This document shows positions 44,254 to 54,729 of a stretch of DNA of 64,000 bases, piece after piece. Where the stretch lies: the NCBI RefSeq assembly GCF_022788695.1, contig NZ_CP085154.1, positions 2,480,001 to 2,544,000 on the forward strand, read 5' to 3'. This DNA comes from Pseudosulfitobacter sp. DSM 107133 (GTDB taxonomy: Bacteria > Pseudomonadota > Alphaproteobacteria > Rhodobacterales > Rhodobacteraceae). The position numbers were made by a program, and so were the translations under genes. The notes beneath the pieces were generated by a model. It was not told the DNA's origin. It saw only the letters and a list, made by a program, of their open reading frames with translations, and ran no database searches. Within the stretch, counting starts at the first letter, position 1, and each line of letters opens with the position of its first letter.

Positions 44254-44554
44254 CTTTGCTTCTTATTCATGTTTTCCAGGACTTTGCGAGATGCAGCGCC
44301 CATTTGGCGCACCGTCAGATTTGCAGGGCACATCCTGCCTGTGCTTTGGCAGGCATCACATCACTTTCATCACCACCGGGCGGTGGCAATGGGACTTGCC
44401 CACACACATTCTGGTGCATGTTCATTCGGGTCTCCCTGATCAGCTTCGGTCGTCGGCAGCCTCAGCTTCTCAGGGAGACCCGAATGAACAACGTGATGAG
44501 AATTCACAACAAGGACAGCCACGGCGCGTCATGACCCTGCCACCAACCGGTTGT
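44254..44554. other. convergent intergenic region tRNA-Tyr / histidine kinase
   Basis: 301 bp without a recognised gene. Its one striking structure is the long inverted repeat at 44419-44490. A 38-codon frame starts at ATG 44418 across that repeat, but nothing supports translation. Confidence 0.5.
44419..44490. repeat. 21-bp perfect inverted repeat with 30-nt loop
   Basis: Arms 44419-44439 and 44470-44490, core TTCATTCGGGTCTCCCTGA. No run of T on either side, so it is not a typical terminator; the exactness suggests a recent or selected structure such as an ncRNA hairpin, a transposon trace or a protected 3' end. Confidence 0.8.
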
Positions 44555-46609
44555 TCAAGCAGTCCGCTGGAAGGCCGCTTCTGCCCGCGTCAGGGTCAGA
44601 CGGAACGTGCTGCCTTTGCCCAGTTCGCTTTCCAAAGAGAGGGCACCGCCGTGCAGCACCGCCAGTTGTTCGGCGATGGCCAACCCCAGGCCCAATCCGC
44701 CCTTCTGGCGTGACATCGACCCGTCGACCTGCTGGAACCGCTGGAACACCCGTTCCAGATTATCTTGCGCGATGCCGCATCCGGTGTCTGCCACGCTGAA
44801 CACGATCTGGTCGCCCATTTGCTCGATTGACAGGTGAATGTTGCCTGTGTCGGTGAACTTGATGGCGTTCGAGATCAGGTTGTACAGGATCTGTTTCAGC
44901 CTGATCGTGTCGGCCATCGCCTGCGCCGGTCCGTCTTCGGAATAGGTTAATGTCAGCCCTTTTGCTTCGGCATCGGAGCGCAGGTCATCGACGACGGACC
45001 TGCCAAGGTCGGTGACCTCGATCCGCTCCAGGTCCAGTTCGAGCTGACCCCGCGCAACCCGGGTCCAATCCAGCAAATCTTCGACCAAACGCAGCATGTG
45101 CTTTGCGGAATTCTCAATGCCTGCACTCTGTTCCGATACGAACCGCTGAAAGTTGGCCACTGCCGTGGTCACCGTGCCATCGGCGGGCGCAGCATTCTCC
45201 AAGGCGGCGGCGAGGCTTCTGGACTGGGGCAATCTTTCGCTGTTGTGCAGAAACGATGCGCGCCCCGAAATCACGGTCAGCGGGGTGCGCAACTCGTGCG
45301 AGACATTGTTGAGGAATTCCGTCTTTTCGCGGTCTGCGGCCTCTGCAGCCTTCAGGGCACGTTGCTCGGCGGTGACGTCGGTTGAAATGCCCACCGTATA
45401 GCCGTGCGGTGTCTTGGCTTCGGTCACTTTCAGCCAGCGGTTGCCAGCAGCAGCCTCCGAAAAGGACACGCCCGGATTTCGGAACCGCTCAAGCCGTTCT
45501 GCAATCCATGTGTTTTCGTCTTCGATTGTGGTCACGCCGGGCTGGTTCTTGACCGAATGCGCCAACAATTCCTTCATCGTCATTCCGGGTGCGATCAGGG
45601 GGCCGATCTCGGGGTAGTACTCGAGATATTTTTCGTTCACCAACATCATCCGCTCGTGGTCGTCAAAGGCGATGAAGCCCTCGTTTAGACAGCCAATGGA
45701 CTCGGCCAAGAGTGCGCGCGCGCTTTCCTTTTCCGATGCGAATCTGCGGATGATCAACAGCACGCCGACCAGAATAACCGCCAGAAAAAGCACAAAGGCC
45801 AGCAGATAGGGGCTCTGCGGGGAGTAAGACGGCCATCCACCCGTGGGACGGCCCGTCGCCCGCCATGTGCTGCCCAGCATTTTGAACTCTGTCGTCACCG
45901 GCCGCGCGTTCAACGGTCCGGCATCGTCCCGCACGCCGATAGGAGACGTGGCCGAAGCCTGGATTTCACGCAGGCTGAAGCTGTATTTCTCGGTATCGCC
46001 AAAATCGTGTCGCTGGGCGCTAAGAAGTCCGTCCGCCGAGATGACAATCGAAATGACGCCCCAGAACTGTTCAACGTTGGTCGATGGGTTGGGCATAAAA
46101 ACAGGATAGCGCAGGATATAGCCCGTGCCCCCTTGCACCAGCGGCACCGGGCCGTCGACGATCGGGCTTTGCCGACGATAGGCCTGTGCCACACTGGCCA
46201 TCTGTTCGGGCACCTGCCAGTATTTCAGGCCAATCGTTTTCCGATTGCCTGTGATCGGAAAGCTGTGGGTCACTTCCAATCCAGGGGCAAGAGCCACGGC
46301 CCGGACACCCGGATTGCGCAATTGCAGGTCAGCGACAAAGCGGGAAATCTCTGCTTCGTTCACCTCTGTTGAGGCGTTCAGGAGGTTTTCAATGTGTTTG
46401 GCCACCAGAACCGCTTCGAAAAAGCGCAACTGGATCTGGTCCGTCGCGGTGTAAAGATCCTGTTCCAGATCTCGGCGCACGGTTGCCAGATGGTTGTCCC
46501 TGTCCAGCTTGATCACGGCATAGCCGATGCCCACAACGCTGCCCAGGGCTAGCGCGGTCAGCAAAATATAGGCTTTTGAGACCAGATAACTCTTGTACTT
46601 GCTCAACAC
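44555..46609 (-). CDS. membrane sensor histidine kinase with CHASE and PAS domains
   Basis: Two-component kinase, 684 residues from GTG 46609 (AAGGAC 6 nt upstream; the frame is open further). First helix AYILLTALALGSVVGIGYAV, a periplasmic CHASE domain (about residues 60-260, with NPGVRAVALAPGLEVTHSFP and GVISIVISADGLL), second helix YLLAFVLFLAVILVGVLLII, a PAS-type domain (GCLNEGFIAFDDHERMMLVN), HisKA with FLNNVSHELRTPLTVISG and HATPase with NLISNAIKFT, ADTGCGI and GGLGLGLAIAEQL. There is an insertion in the HisKA helices (SLAAALENAAPADGTVTT). No receiver gene adjoins it; the signal is unknown. Confidence 0.93.
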   Translation of the reverse strand: MLSKYKSYLVSKAYILLTALALGSVVGIGYAVIKLDRDNHLATVRRDLEQDLYTATDQIQLRFFEAVLVAKHIENLLNASTEVNEAEISRFVADLQLRNPGVRAVALAPGLEVTHSFPITGNRKTIGLKYWQVPEQMASVAQAYRRQSPIVDGPVPLVQGGTGYILRYPVFMPNPSTNVEQFWGVISIVISADGLLSAQRHDFGDTEKYSFSLREIQASATSPIGVRDDAGPLNARPVTTEFKMLGSTWRATGRPTGGWPSYSPQSPYLLAFVLFLAVILVGVLLIIRRFASEKESARALLAESIGCLNEGFIAFDDHERMMLVNEKYLEYYPEIGPLIAPGMTMKELLAHSVKNQPGVTTIEDENTWIAERLERFRNPGVSFSEAAAGNRWLKVTEAKTPHGYTVGISTDVTAEQRALKAAEAADREKTEFLNNVSHELRTPLTVISGRASFLHNSERLPQSRSLAAALENAAPADGTVTTAVANFQRFVSEQSAGIENSAKHMLRLVEDLLDWTRVARGQLELDLERIEVTDLGRSVVDDLRSDAEAKGLTLTYSEDGPAQAMADTIRLKQILYNLISNAIKFTDTGNIHLSIEQMGDQIVFSVADTGCGIAQDNLERVFQRFQQVDGSMSRQKGGLGLGLAIAEQLAVLHGGALSLESELGKGSTFRLTLTRAEAAFQRTA

Positions 46610-47387
46610 ATACTGTCCTTCACTAAGGCTTTGTAAGGTTTTCCCGCTATGGCTGTCGGGTTTTTTCCTGGCTGCTCCAAGCCTTTTTCTGAGACAACTA
46701 TATATCGAAAATTGGCGCAATTGGGGCGGTTGATGTCATGAAACTGCTCACGGATTACGCGTACAATATCAATTTACTCTATCCTAGGTAGATTTTGGAA
46801 ATTTCATAACCAGATTTTTGAACCGGCAGCAGCTGTTGTTCAAATTGTTGGTGTAAACCTTCGCGGGCTGTATCTTCGACGGTCCGCTGCATGGGCTGAG
46901 CCGTGACAGGCGTCAAATCCGCGGCCCAAGTGGCTTTCGCGCAAAGCGGCCTGAACGGTTTGTAAGGATCCGCGATACCCGCATATGACCCTCTACCTGG
47001 CAGCGCATCTGTGCGGCTTGCCACCACAGGGCACCACACAGCGCCGGACAGGCCAGCAGGACCCCACAGTGAAACTTGGCACCCAACCAGCACCAAAGCT
47101 TTAAGGAGGCACCCGGATGTTTGACGCGATCCCATCCAGAGAGGGATGGCAGGCCCCCAAGAATGGCCAGCCGGTCGGCCGCTTGAAGCTCCAGGACAGT
47201 CTGACCGAACGGCCGTGCCTGACCTGAGCGAAAACTTCCAGATCCAAGGTGCCCCTCAACCGCATGTGTGACCCATGCCGCAGACCAGCTGCTGGGATGA
47301 TAGCGATATGATCCGACATCGCTTGCCTCGGACGGTCGGACGCCAGAATTCGGACGAAACGCCAAGGACTGATTTTTACGGATGAAA
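46610..47387. other. gene-poor region upstream of the histidine kinase
   Basis: About 780 bp. Upstream of the kinase is an AT-rich patch with TATATA near 46700. Frames through 46913-47401 are rich in Trp/Cys/Arg and look like non-coding shadow. One small plus-strand frame (47117-47227) has a strong ribosome site. Nothing else recognised; could be decayed DNA. Confidence 0.4.
47117..47227 (+). CDS. possible 36-residue small protein
   Basis: ATG 47117 follows AAGGAGG with a 6-7 nt spacer, the strongest ribosome site in this otherwise empty region. The peptide (starting MFDAIPSREGW) is hydrophilic and matches nothing I know. Only the ribosome site supports it. Confidence 0.2.
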   Translation: MFDAIPSREGWQAPKNGQPVGRLKLQDSLTERPCLT

Positions 47388-47463
47388 TGGTGCCCCCACA
47401 CGGACTCGAACCGCGGACCTACTGATTACAAATCAGTTGCTCTACCAGCTGAGCTATAGGGGC
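47388..47463 (-). tRNA. tRNA-Thr (TGT)
   Basis: Acceptor GCCCCTA / TGGGGGC, discriminator A, encoded CCA, D-stem GCTC/GAGC, anticodon stem ACTGA/TCAGT with loop TTTGTAA (TGT, complement of 47428-47430), T-loop TTCGAGT. Confidence 0.97.
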
Positions 47464-47610
47464 ACTCGGGCGCTCATTTACTGTGCCCGTTCGAAACGTG
47501 CAAGATCAAAATGCACGGCAGACTGCACTTTGTCTTTCATGGTTTTCCCGCGGATCAAAACCGATATAACAACACCATAGGCCGATCCTTACAGGACCCA
47601 ACACATACAC

Positions 47611-48486
47611 ATGCAGATTGTCATTCATACCGGCGCCCATTTCACCGAAGTCGAGCGGTTGGTGAAATGCCTGCTGCGCAACAAGGAAGATTTTGCGAGC
47701 AGGGGTGTGGCTGTTCCCGGACCTTCGCGATACCGCAAACTGTTGCGCGAAACCTTTGCGGCGCTGAAAACGACGGCTCCTGCCGAGGGCGCGCGCGATG
47801 TGTTGCTTGATGCGATTCTGGATGCCGAAGAGGCCGACCGCCTGATCCTGAGCCATCCGCATATTTTTGGCGCGCCGCTGGCCAGTGTGCGCAACGGGCG
47901 GCTTTACCCGAATGCGGTCGAGCGCATGGTACAGTTGAGCCAGCTGTTCCCCCACGACCAGATCGAAATGTTCACGGCCCTGCGCAATCCGGCAACGTTC
48001 CTGCCTGCGGTTTTCGGAGAATCGCCACGCGAAAGTGTCGAGGACTTTCTGGGCGTGGCCGATCCCGCCGATGTGCGCTGGTCGGACATGCTGAACGAGG
48101 TGCGCGAAGCGGCCCCCAACGTGAATATCACCGTCTGGTGCAATGAAGATACGCCACTGATCTGGGCCGAGATCATCCGCGAGATGGCGGGGCTGGAACA
48201 CAACGAGAAAATCATCGGCGGTTTTGATTTGCTCGGCGACATCATGTCGCCCGAAGGGATGAAGCGGTTCCGCGCCTATCTCAAAACGCATTCCGTGATG
48301 ACCGAAATGCAAAAACGTCGGGTGATTGCGGCCTTTCTCGACAAATACGCGCTGGAAGACGAGATCGAGGAAGAGCTGGACATGCCCGGCTGGACCGACG
48401 ATCTGGTGCACGAAATGACGGAAATCTATGACGAGGATGTTTTCCGTATCCAGCGCATACCCGGTGTGACCCTGATTGCGCCCTAG
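47611..48486 (+). CDS. conserved-looking protein of unknown function
   Basis: 291 residues from ATG 47611. The start MQIVIHTGAHFTEVERLVKCLLRN recalls the first strand and loop of sulfotransferase-like proteins (HxGxHKTGT), but the P-loop Lys-Thr is missing, so I do not assign that activity. Later parts are acidic (EDEIEEELDMPG). No signal peptide or helices. The TAG stop uses the CTAG into which IS copy 2 inserted; the coding sequence itself appears intact. Confidence 0.75.
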   Translation: MQIVIHTGAHFTEVERLVKCLLRNKEDFASRGVAVPGPSRYRKLLRETFAALKTTAPAEGARDVLLDAILDAEEADRLILSHPHIFGAPLASVRNGRLYPNAVERMVQLSQLFPHDQIEMFTALRNPATFLPAVFGESPRESVEDFLGVADPADVRWSDMLNEVREAAPNVNITVWCNEDTPLIWAEIIREMAGLEHNEKIIGGFDLLGDIMSPEGMKRFRAYLKTHSVMTEMQKRRVIAAFLDKYALEDEIEEELDMPGWTDDLVHEMTEIYDEDVFRIQRIPGVTLIAP

Positions 48487-49326
48487 GTCACATACCCATA
48501 AAAGGGATTCACAGACTTTAGAAAACGTGATTCACTTTCCGGCAAATGTGGAGGTGAGAATGGCACGTTTTGATTTGACAGATTTTGAATGGTCGGTGAT
48601 CCAGCCGTTGCTGCCGACGAAGGTGCGCGGCAAGCCGCGTGTGGATGACCGGCGGGTTTTGAACGGCATCTTCTGGCGCTTGCGGACTGGTGCGCCCTGG
48701 GCAGACATTCCTGCCCGATACGGGCCGCATACGACCTGTGTGAACCGCTTCAACCGCTGGCGGCGTGCGGGCCACTGGGCGCGTATTCTTGAAGCAATAT
48801 CAGAGGCATATGAGGGTGAGGTGCAAATGATTGACAGCTCCTCCATCCGGGTACACCAACAGGGCGCAAATGGCCCTAAAAAAGGGGGCGATCCGATTGC
48901 CTGGGTCGCTCAAGGGGCGGGCTGACAACGAAAATCCACGCTTTGGTGGACGCGCTTGGCCGCCCGATCCGGCTCATGCTGACGGCTGGGCAGGCCTATG
49001 ATGGACACGCGGCAGAGCAGATGCTGGATCGACTGAAAGAAGGCTGCAGCGTGCTGGCGGATCGCGCCTATGACAGCAACGCGATCCGTGATTTGATCGC
49101 CAAACAGAAGGCGCAAGCCGTGATCCCTTCGATGCCGCAACGCAATCCTGTCATCGCGCATGATCGCGAGCGTTACAAAGCACGCAACGCAGTGGAGCGT
49201 TTCTTCAACAAACTCAAAAACTTCCGCGCGGTAGCAACAAGATATGACAAACGCGATGATAATTTCCTCGCATCCATACAACTCGCGTCAATCAGGATCT
49301 GGTTGCGAACTTATGAGTCGGTGACC
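48486..49326 (+). mobile_element. IS5-family insertion sequence, copy 2 (841 bp)
   Basis: Same length and orientation as copy 1, offset 24901 bp, with TA duplications at 48484-48485 and 49327-49328 inside CTAG. Two base differences from copy 1 (48772 and 49156). Inserted exactly between the stop of the preceding gene and a GGGCCTGGCCCC palindrome. Confidence 0.92.
48560..48925 (+). CDS. IS5-family transposase, orfA part (copy 2)
   Basis: 121 residues, protein identical to copy 1 orfA: the one base difference (48772, in the RAGHW codon for Gly) is silent. The A6G5 slippage run is preserved, so the -1 fusion with orfB remains possible. Confidence 0.9.
   Translation: MARFDLTDFEWSVIQPLLPTKVRGKPRVDDRRVLNGIFWRLRTGAPWADIPARYGPHTTCVNRFNRWRRAGHWARILEAISEAYEGEVQMIDSSSIRVHQQGANGPKKGGDPIAWVAQGAG

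Positions 49327-49329
<3 letters not shown>
48943..49329 (+). CDS. IS5-family transposase, orfB part (copy 2)
   Basis: Same catalytic half as copy 1 with one substitution, Ala for Pro in NPVI(A/P)HDRE. DDE residues are kept. As in copy 1 the TAG stop (49327-49329) is formed by the target duplication and the flanking G, not by the element. Confidence 0.9.
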
Positions 49330-50627
<1,298 letters not shown>

Positions 50628-50741
50628 GGGGTGCGTCCTTCAATCGGTGCTGCTCGGGCAAGACCCAACCGATACCGCCCCCCCCTGTTGCCTGCAAGAC
50701 CACTTTGACGCTTGGCCCCAATGGCGGGTCGCATTCGCGAC

Positions 50742-50770
50742 TTGATCGGTGACGGCACAGGCGATAAGCC
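50742..50770 (+). promoter_or_regulatory. possible promoter of the btu operon
   Basis: TTGATC (50742-50747) and TAAGCC (50765-50770), 17 nt apart, end 8 nt before the riboswitch P1 stem. The -35 is good, the -10 poor. Confidence 0.3.
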
Positions 50771-50777
50771 ACGCATA

Positions 50778-50955
50778 CTTTGGTTCGACGGGGTGACTCG
50801 TCGTTTAAGGGAACGCGGTGCGGGGCAATTTCCCCAAATCCGTGACTGCCCCCGCAACTGTTAGCGGTGAGCGCGGCCGTCATATGCCACTGGGTCATCG
50901 AACCTCGGGAAGGCACGGCCCCGCATCGACCCGCAAGTCAGGAGACCTGCCAAAG
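50778..50955 (+). promoter_or_regulatory. cobalamin riboswitch 3 (btuB leader)
   Basis: Classical core: GGTTCGACGGGGTGACTCG, GGGAACGCGGTG, ATCCGTGACTGCCCCCGCAA, ATGCCACTGGG, GGGAAGGC and B12 box AAGTCAGGAGACCTGCC (50935-50951). P1 closes by CTTTGG with CCAAAG. 147 bp before btuB; the intervening part is the expression platform. Confidence 0.96.
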
Positions 50956-51102
50956 GGATCACCCGGATACGGACGCGGGGAGCGTGTGTGTCGGCGGCCT
51001 GACCGCTTTGGTGGCATTTCACCGGCGGAGGGCGTTTTGTCTTTCCCATATCGACGACCAAAGGGTCGGACCCAACCGACCCGTCCGTAAGGGGACAATT
51101 TT

Positions 51103-52929
51103 ATGAAACATCTACTTGCTTCGGCATCTGTAGCAGCACTGGCCACCCTGCCCCGCGTGGCCTTGGCGCAGGACGATGCCTTTGACCTGGGCACGATCAC
51201 GGTATCGGCCAGCCAGACACCTGTTGAGACCAAGCGCACCGGCACTGTGGTCGAGGTGGTCGAACAGGATGAGATCGAAAAAAGCAGCAGCGTGCGCGTA
51301 TCCGAAACGCTGGACACGCTGCCGGGCGTTTCGCTTTCGGGCAATGGCGGTCTGGGCACATCGTCCGTGCTGCGCGTGCGCGGACTGTCCGGCAAATATG
51401 TGCCGGTCTATATCGACGGCATCGACGTGACCGACCCTTCCAGCGTCCAGACCCAATACAATTTTGGCGCGCTGACCACTGCTGGCGTCGGGCGCATCGA
51501 AGTGTTGAAAGGCTCGCAATCGGCGATCTACGGATCGGAAGCGATTGGTGGCGTGGTCAACATCACCACCCTACGCGCCACCGAAATGGGCACCCATCTG
51601 AGCTATAGCGTCGAGGCAGGCAGCTTTGACACCTATGCCGCCACCTTTGGCGTCACCACCAAGGCCGAGCGGGGCGAACTGGCCCTGACGCTGAGCCATG
51701 CGCGCACCAAGGGGTTTTCCGCTTTTGAGGAAAACGACCGCGTCAACCCCGAAGCCGATGGATTCAAAGGCACAACGCTGATCCTGACGGGGTCTTATGA
51801 TGCCACTGATCTGGTCACGCTGGGTTTTGCATTGAACTATATCGACAGCGAAACAGACCAGGACGGATTTCCCGCGCCTGCCTATGTTCTGGCTGATACC
51901 GCAGATCAGGAACTGACCAAACGACTGGGCACACGGGTCTATGCCGAAATTGAAGGCGCTGCGGTCGATCACACGATTTCGCTGACCTATACCGACACCA
52001 AACGCGAATACCCAATCGGCTTTAACCGTGATTTCCACGGTCAGCGCACCGAAGCATCCTACAAAGCTGTGACACAGGCCGGCGCGGTCGATCTGGCCTT
52101 TGGCGCCAGCTATTCGCAAGAGGAATTTGCGGTCGATGCCATCAGCGGCACCTATGAAATCGCGTCGGTCTTTGGCGAGGCGCAGTACGCCGCCTCTGAG
52201 AATGTTGACCTCAGCTTTGCGCTGCGTCACGACGACCACTCGACCTTTGGCGGGTTTACCACGGGCCGTCTGGCCGGCAACTGGCGGATCACCGCGGATA
52301 CTACTGTGCGCGCTTCCGTCGGCACCGGTTTCCGTGCGCCGTCGCTGTACGAACTGTTCCATCCCTTCTATGGCAATCCGGCGCTACAGCAGGAAGAAAG
52401 CCGCAGCGCCGAGCTGGGTATCGAGCATCATTTCCCCAACGCCGCGATGGTCAAGGCGACAGTCTTTTACACAGAAATCGACAACCTGATCGAATATGAT
52501 TTCGCCACCAGCGGCTACAATCAGGTGCCGGGCACCTCGACCACCAAGGGCATTGAATTGTCGGGGCGCATGACGTTGTCGGCGGGCACCGATCTGTTCG
52601 GCTCCTACACCTATACCGATGGGAAGGATTCAAGCGGCAACCAACTGGTTCGCGTGCCCAAGCATGACTTTGTCCTCGGCGTCGAGGCAGAGCTGACCGA
52701 CAAGCTGTCAGGCCAACTGGTGCTGAACCACGTCGCAGGGCGCGCCAATGACGGCGGCAATGCAATGCCCGACTACACCGTGGTCAACGCCTCGATGACC
52801 TATGACTTCAACGACAGCACCCAAGGCTATGTGCGGTTCGAAAACCTGACCAACGCGCAATACCAGACCTCATACGGCTATGGCACCTCGGACCGCGCCG
52901 TCTACTTTGGCGTCCGTGCGTCGTTCTGA
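51103..52929 (+). CDS. btuB: TonB-dependent vitamin B12 outer membrane receptor
   Basis: 608 residues. Signal peptide MKHLLASASVAALATLPRVALA, a TonB box near TITVSASQTP, plug domain (SETLDTLPGVSLSG, VLRVRGLSGKYVPVYIDGIDV, IEVLKGSQSAIYGSEAIGGVVNI) and a 22-strand barrel ending in the terminal Phe (VYFGVRASF). Substrate is assigned from the riboswitch and the linked importer. First gene of a ten-gene operon. Confidence 0.95.
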   Translation: MKHLLASASVAALATLPRVALAQDDAFDLGTITVSASQTPVETKRTGTVVEVVEQDEIEKSSSVRVSETLDTLPGVSLSGNGGLGTSSVLRVRGLSGKYVPVYIDGIDVTDPSSVQTQYNFGALTTAGVGRIEVLKGSQSAIYGSEAIGGVVNITTLRATEMGTHLSYSVEAGSFDTYAATFGVTTKAERGELALTLSHARTKGFSAFEENDRVNPEADGFKGTTLILTGSYDATDLVTLGFALNYIDSETDQDGFPAPAYVLADTADQELTKRLGTRVYAEIEGAAVDHTISLTYTDTKREYPIGFNRDFHGQRTEASYKAVTQAGAVDLAFGASYSQEEFAVDAISGTYEIASVFGEAQYAASENVDLSFALRHDDHSTFGGFTTGRLAGNWRITADTTVRASVGTGFRAPSLYELFHPFYGNPALQQEESRSAELGIEHHFPNAAMVKATVFYTEIDNLIEYDFATSGYNQVPGTSTTKGIELSGRMTLSAGTDLFGSYTYTDGKDSSGNQLVRVPKHDFVLGVEAELTDKLSGQLVLNHVAGRANDGGNAMPDYTVVNASMTYDFNDSTQGYVRFENLTNAQYQTSYGYGTSDRAVYFGVRASF

Positions 52930-53752
52930 TCTCATAACATCGGTTGCCGCACTGCTGGTCAGTGCTGCAACCGCCCTGGCCGGTGCCCCGCAACGGGTGG
53001 TGTCGATCAACCTGTGCACCGATCAGCTTGCGCTGCTGATGGCAGCTCCCGGCCAATTGGTGTCGGTTACACAGCTGTCTCATGAGGACACGGATTCGGC
53101 CCTCTATGACAAGGCCCGCGCCCTGCCCGCCAACGGGACCGGCGCCGAGCAGGTCTATTTGCTGAAACCCGATCTGGTGGTGGCGGGCACGTTCACGTCG
53201 ATGGCCACGATTTCGATGCTGCGCAATCTTGGCATCGAAGTGGTGCAATTCGCCCCCGCCCGCGCCCTGTCGGATGTGCCCGATCGTCTGGCGCAGATGG
53301 GCGCCGCACTGGGGCGCGAAGCACAAGCGACGGCATTGATAGATAAATTCAACGCCGAGCTTGCGGCCCTGTCCGCCGCCCCTGCCCTGCGCCCCCGCGC
53401 GGCGCTGACCTATGTGAACAACTATTCCTCGGGGCGTCATTCGCTGGCGGGTGACGTGTTGTATGCCGCCGGTTTCGACAATGTTGCCGAAGAGGTCGGG
53501 CTTGGCGCGGTCGGCGTGCTGCCGCTGGAACAACTGGTGCTGTTGGCCCCCGATGTCATCATTCAGGGCCGCAACTATCCCGGCGCCGCGCGCGCCGAAG
53601 ACAATCTGGACCATCCGGCGCTGGCCTCGTTGAAAGGCACCTATCTGGCGGGCGAGCTGACCGACCGTGACTGGGTCTGCGGCACACCAACCGTGCTGAA
53701 CGCGGTGCGCAAAATGGTGGATCTGCGCCAACAGGTCGAGGCACGCAAATGA
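52916..53752 (+). CDS. btuF: periplasmic cobalamin-binding protein of ABC importer
   Basis: 278 residues from GTG 52916, overlapping btuB by 14 bp. Signal peptide SDLITSVAALLVSAATALAG, then the helical-backbone binding fold: PQRVVSINLCTDQLALLM, LLKPDLVVAGTFTS, ALTYVNNYSSGRHSLAGDVL, LLAPDVIIQGRN. Delivers B12 to the BtuCD pair encoded next. Confidence 0.92.
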   Translation: MRRSDLITSVAALLVSAATALAGAPQRVVSINLCTDQLALLMAAPGQLVSVTQLSHEDTDSALYDKARALPANGTGAEQVYLLKPDLVVAGTFTSMATISMLRNLGIEVVQFAPARALSDVPDRLAQMGAALGREAQATALIDKFNAELAALSAAPALRPRAALTYVNNYSSGRHSLAGDVLYAAGFDNVAEEVGLGAVGVLPLEQLVLLAPDVIIQGRNYPGAARAEDNLDHPALASLKGTYLAGELTDRDWVCGTPTVLNAVRKMVDLRQQVEARK

Positions 53753-54729
53753 AGCTGACTGTCTTGCTAATCGCCCTGTGTGTGGCGCTGTTCGTGATTT
53801 CGCTGCTGACCGGCACCACGCCCGTGTCGCCATGGCATTCCTTCGCCAGCCTGTTTGCCACCGACGGCAGCCCGATGAGCGTGGTGATGCAGCAAATCCG
53901 TCTGCCGCGCGCGCTGCTGGCGGTGATGATCGGCGCGTCGCTGGGCGTGTCGGGGGCGGCGATGCAGGGCTATCTGCGCAACCCGCTGGCCGAGCCGGGG
54001 CTGATCGGCGTGTCGGCGGCGGCGGGTCTGGGGGCGGTGCTGGCGCTGCAAACCGGACTGGCGGCGGCCTTTGCGCTGGCGCTGCCGTTGTCGGCGCTGC
54101 TGGCCGCGCTGATCGCCGTGGCGATGATCCTGACACTGGCGGGGCCACGCGGTGCGGCGCTGACGCTGATCCTTGCGGGCATCGCGATTTCGGCGCTGGC
54201 CTCGGCCTTTACCTCGCTGGTGCTGAACCTGTCGCCGAACCCCTTTGCCGCCGCCGAAATCGTGTTCTGGATGCTGGGCTCGCTGGCGGACCGGTCGTTT
54301 TCACACGTCTGGCTGGCGCTGCCGTTCATGGTGCTGGGCTGGGTTCTGCTGGGGTCATTGGGCCGTGGTCTGGACGCGCTGACACTGGGCGAGGACGCCG
54401 CCGCCGCGATGGGCGTGCACCTGCCCCGCCTGCGGCTGGCGCTGGTCATCGGCACAGCGGCCTGCGTCGGAGCCGGTACGGCTGTCGCCGGTGCCATCGG
54501 CTTTGTCGGGCTGGTGGTGCCGCATGTGTTGCGCCCGCTGGTAGGCGGTCAACCTTCGCGGCTGCTCTGGGCTTCGGCGCTTGGCGGGGCGGCGATGGTG
54601 CTGGCGGCGGACATCGCAGTACGCGTGGCCCTGCCCGACCGTGACCTGAAGCTGGGCGTGCTGATGGCGCTGGTGGGGGCTCCGCTGTTCCTGCACCTGA
54701 TCTACAAGACACGGGGGACGTTGCAATGA
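53749..54729 (+). CDS. btuC: vitamin B12 ABC importer permease
   Basis: 326 residues, FecCD/BtuC type with about ten helices. Family segments: QQIRLPRALLAVMIGASLGVSGAAMQGYLRNPLAEPGLIGVSAAAGLGA, the coupling region LTLGEDAAAAMGV, and GAIGFVGLVVPHVLRPLVGG. ATGA overlaps with btuF and btuD. Confidence 0.96.
   Translation: MKLTVLLIALCVALFVISLLTGTTPVSPWHSFASLFATDGSPMSVVMQQIRLPRALLAVMIGASLGVSGAAMQGYLRNPLAEPGLIGVSAAAGLGAVLALQTGLAAAFALALPLSALLAALIAVAMILTLAGPRGAALTLILAGIAISALASAFTSLVLNLSPNPFAAAEIVFWMLGSLADRSFSHVWLALPFMVLGWVLLGSLGRGLDALTLGEDAAAAMGVHLPRLRLALVIGTAACVGAGTAVAGAIGFVGLVVPHVLRPLVGGQPSRLLWASALGGAAMVLAADIAVRVALPDRDLKLGVLMALVGAPLFLHLIYKTRGTLQ

Noticed and set aside
46913..47401. 162-codon minus-strand frame as a gene
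   Set aside because: Trp/Cys/Arg-rich, overlaps the end of tRNA-Thr, no ribosome site and no conserved pattern.
47611..48486. Sulfotransferase call for the unknown protein
   Set aside because: Only the first strand resembles the family; the P-loop residues needed for PAPS binding are missing.
23585..49326. Composite transposon bounded by the two IS copies
   Set aside because: The interior holds housekeeping genes (pyc, his, rlmB, tRNAs), each IS has its own TA duplication and no cargo signature is visible.
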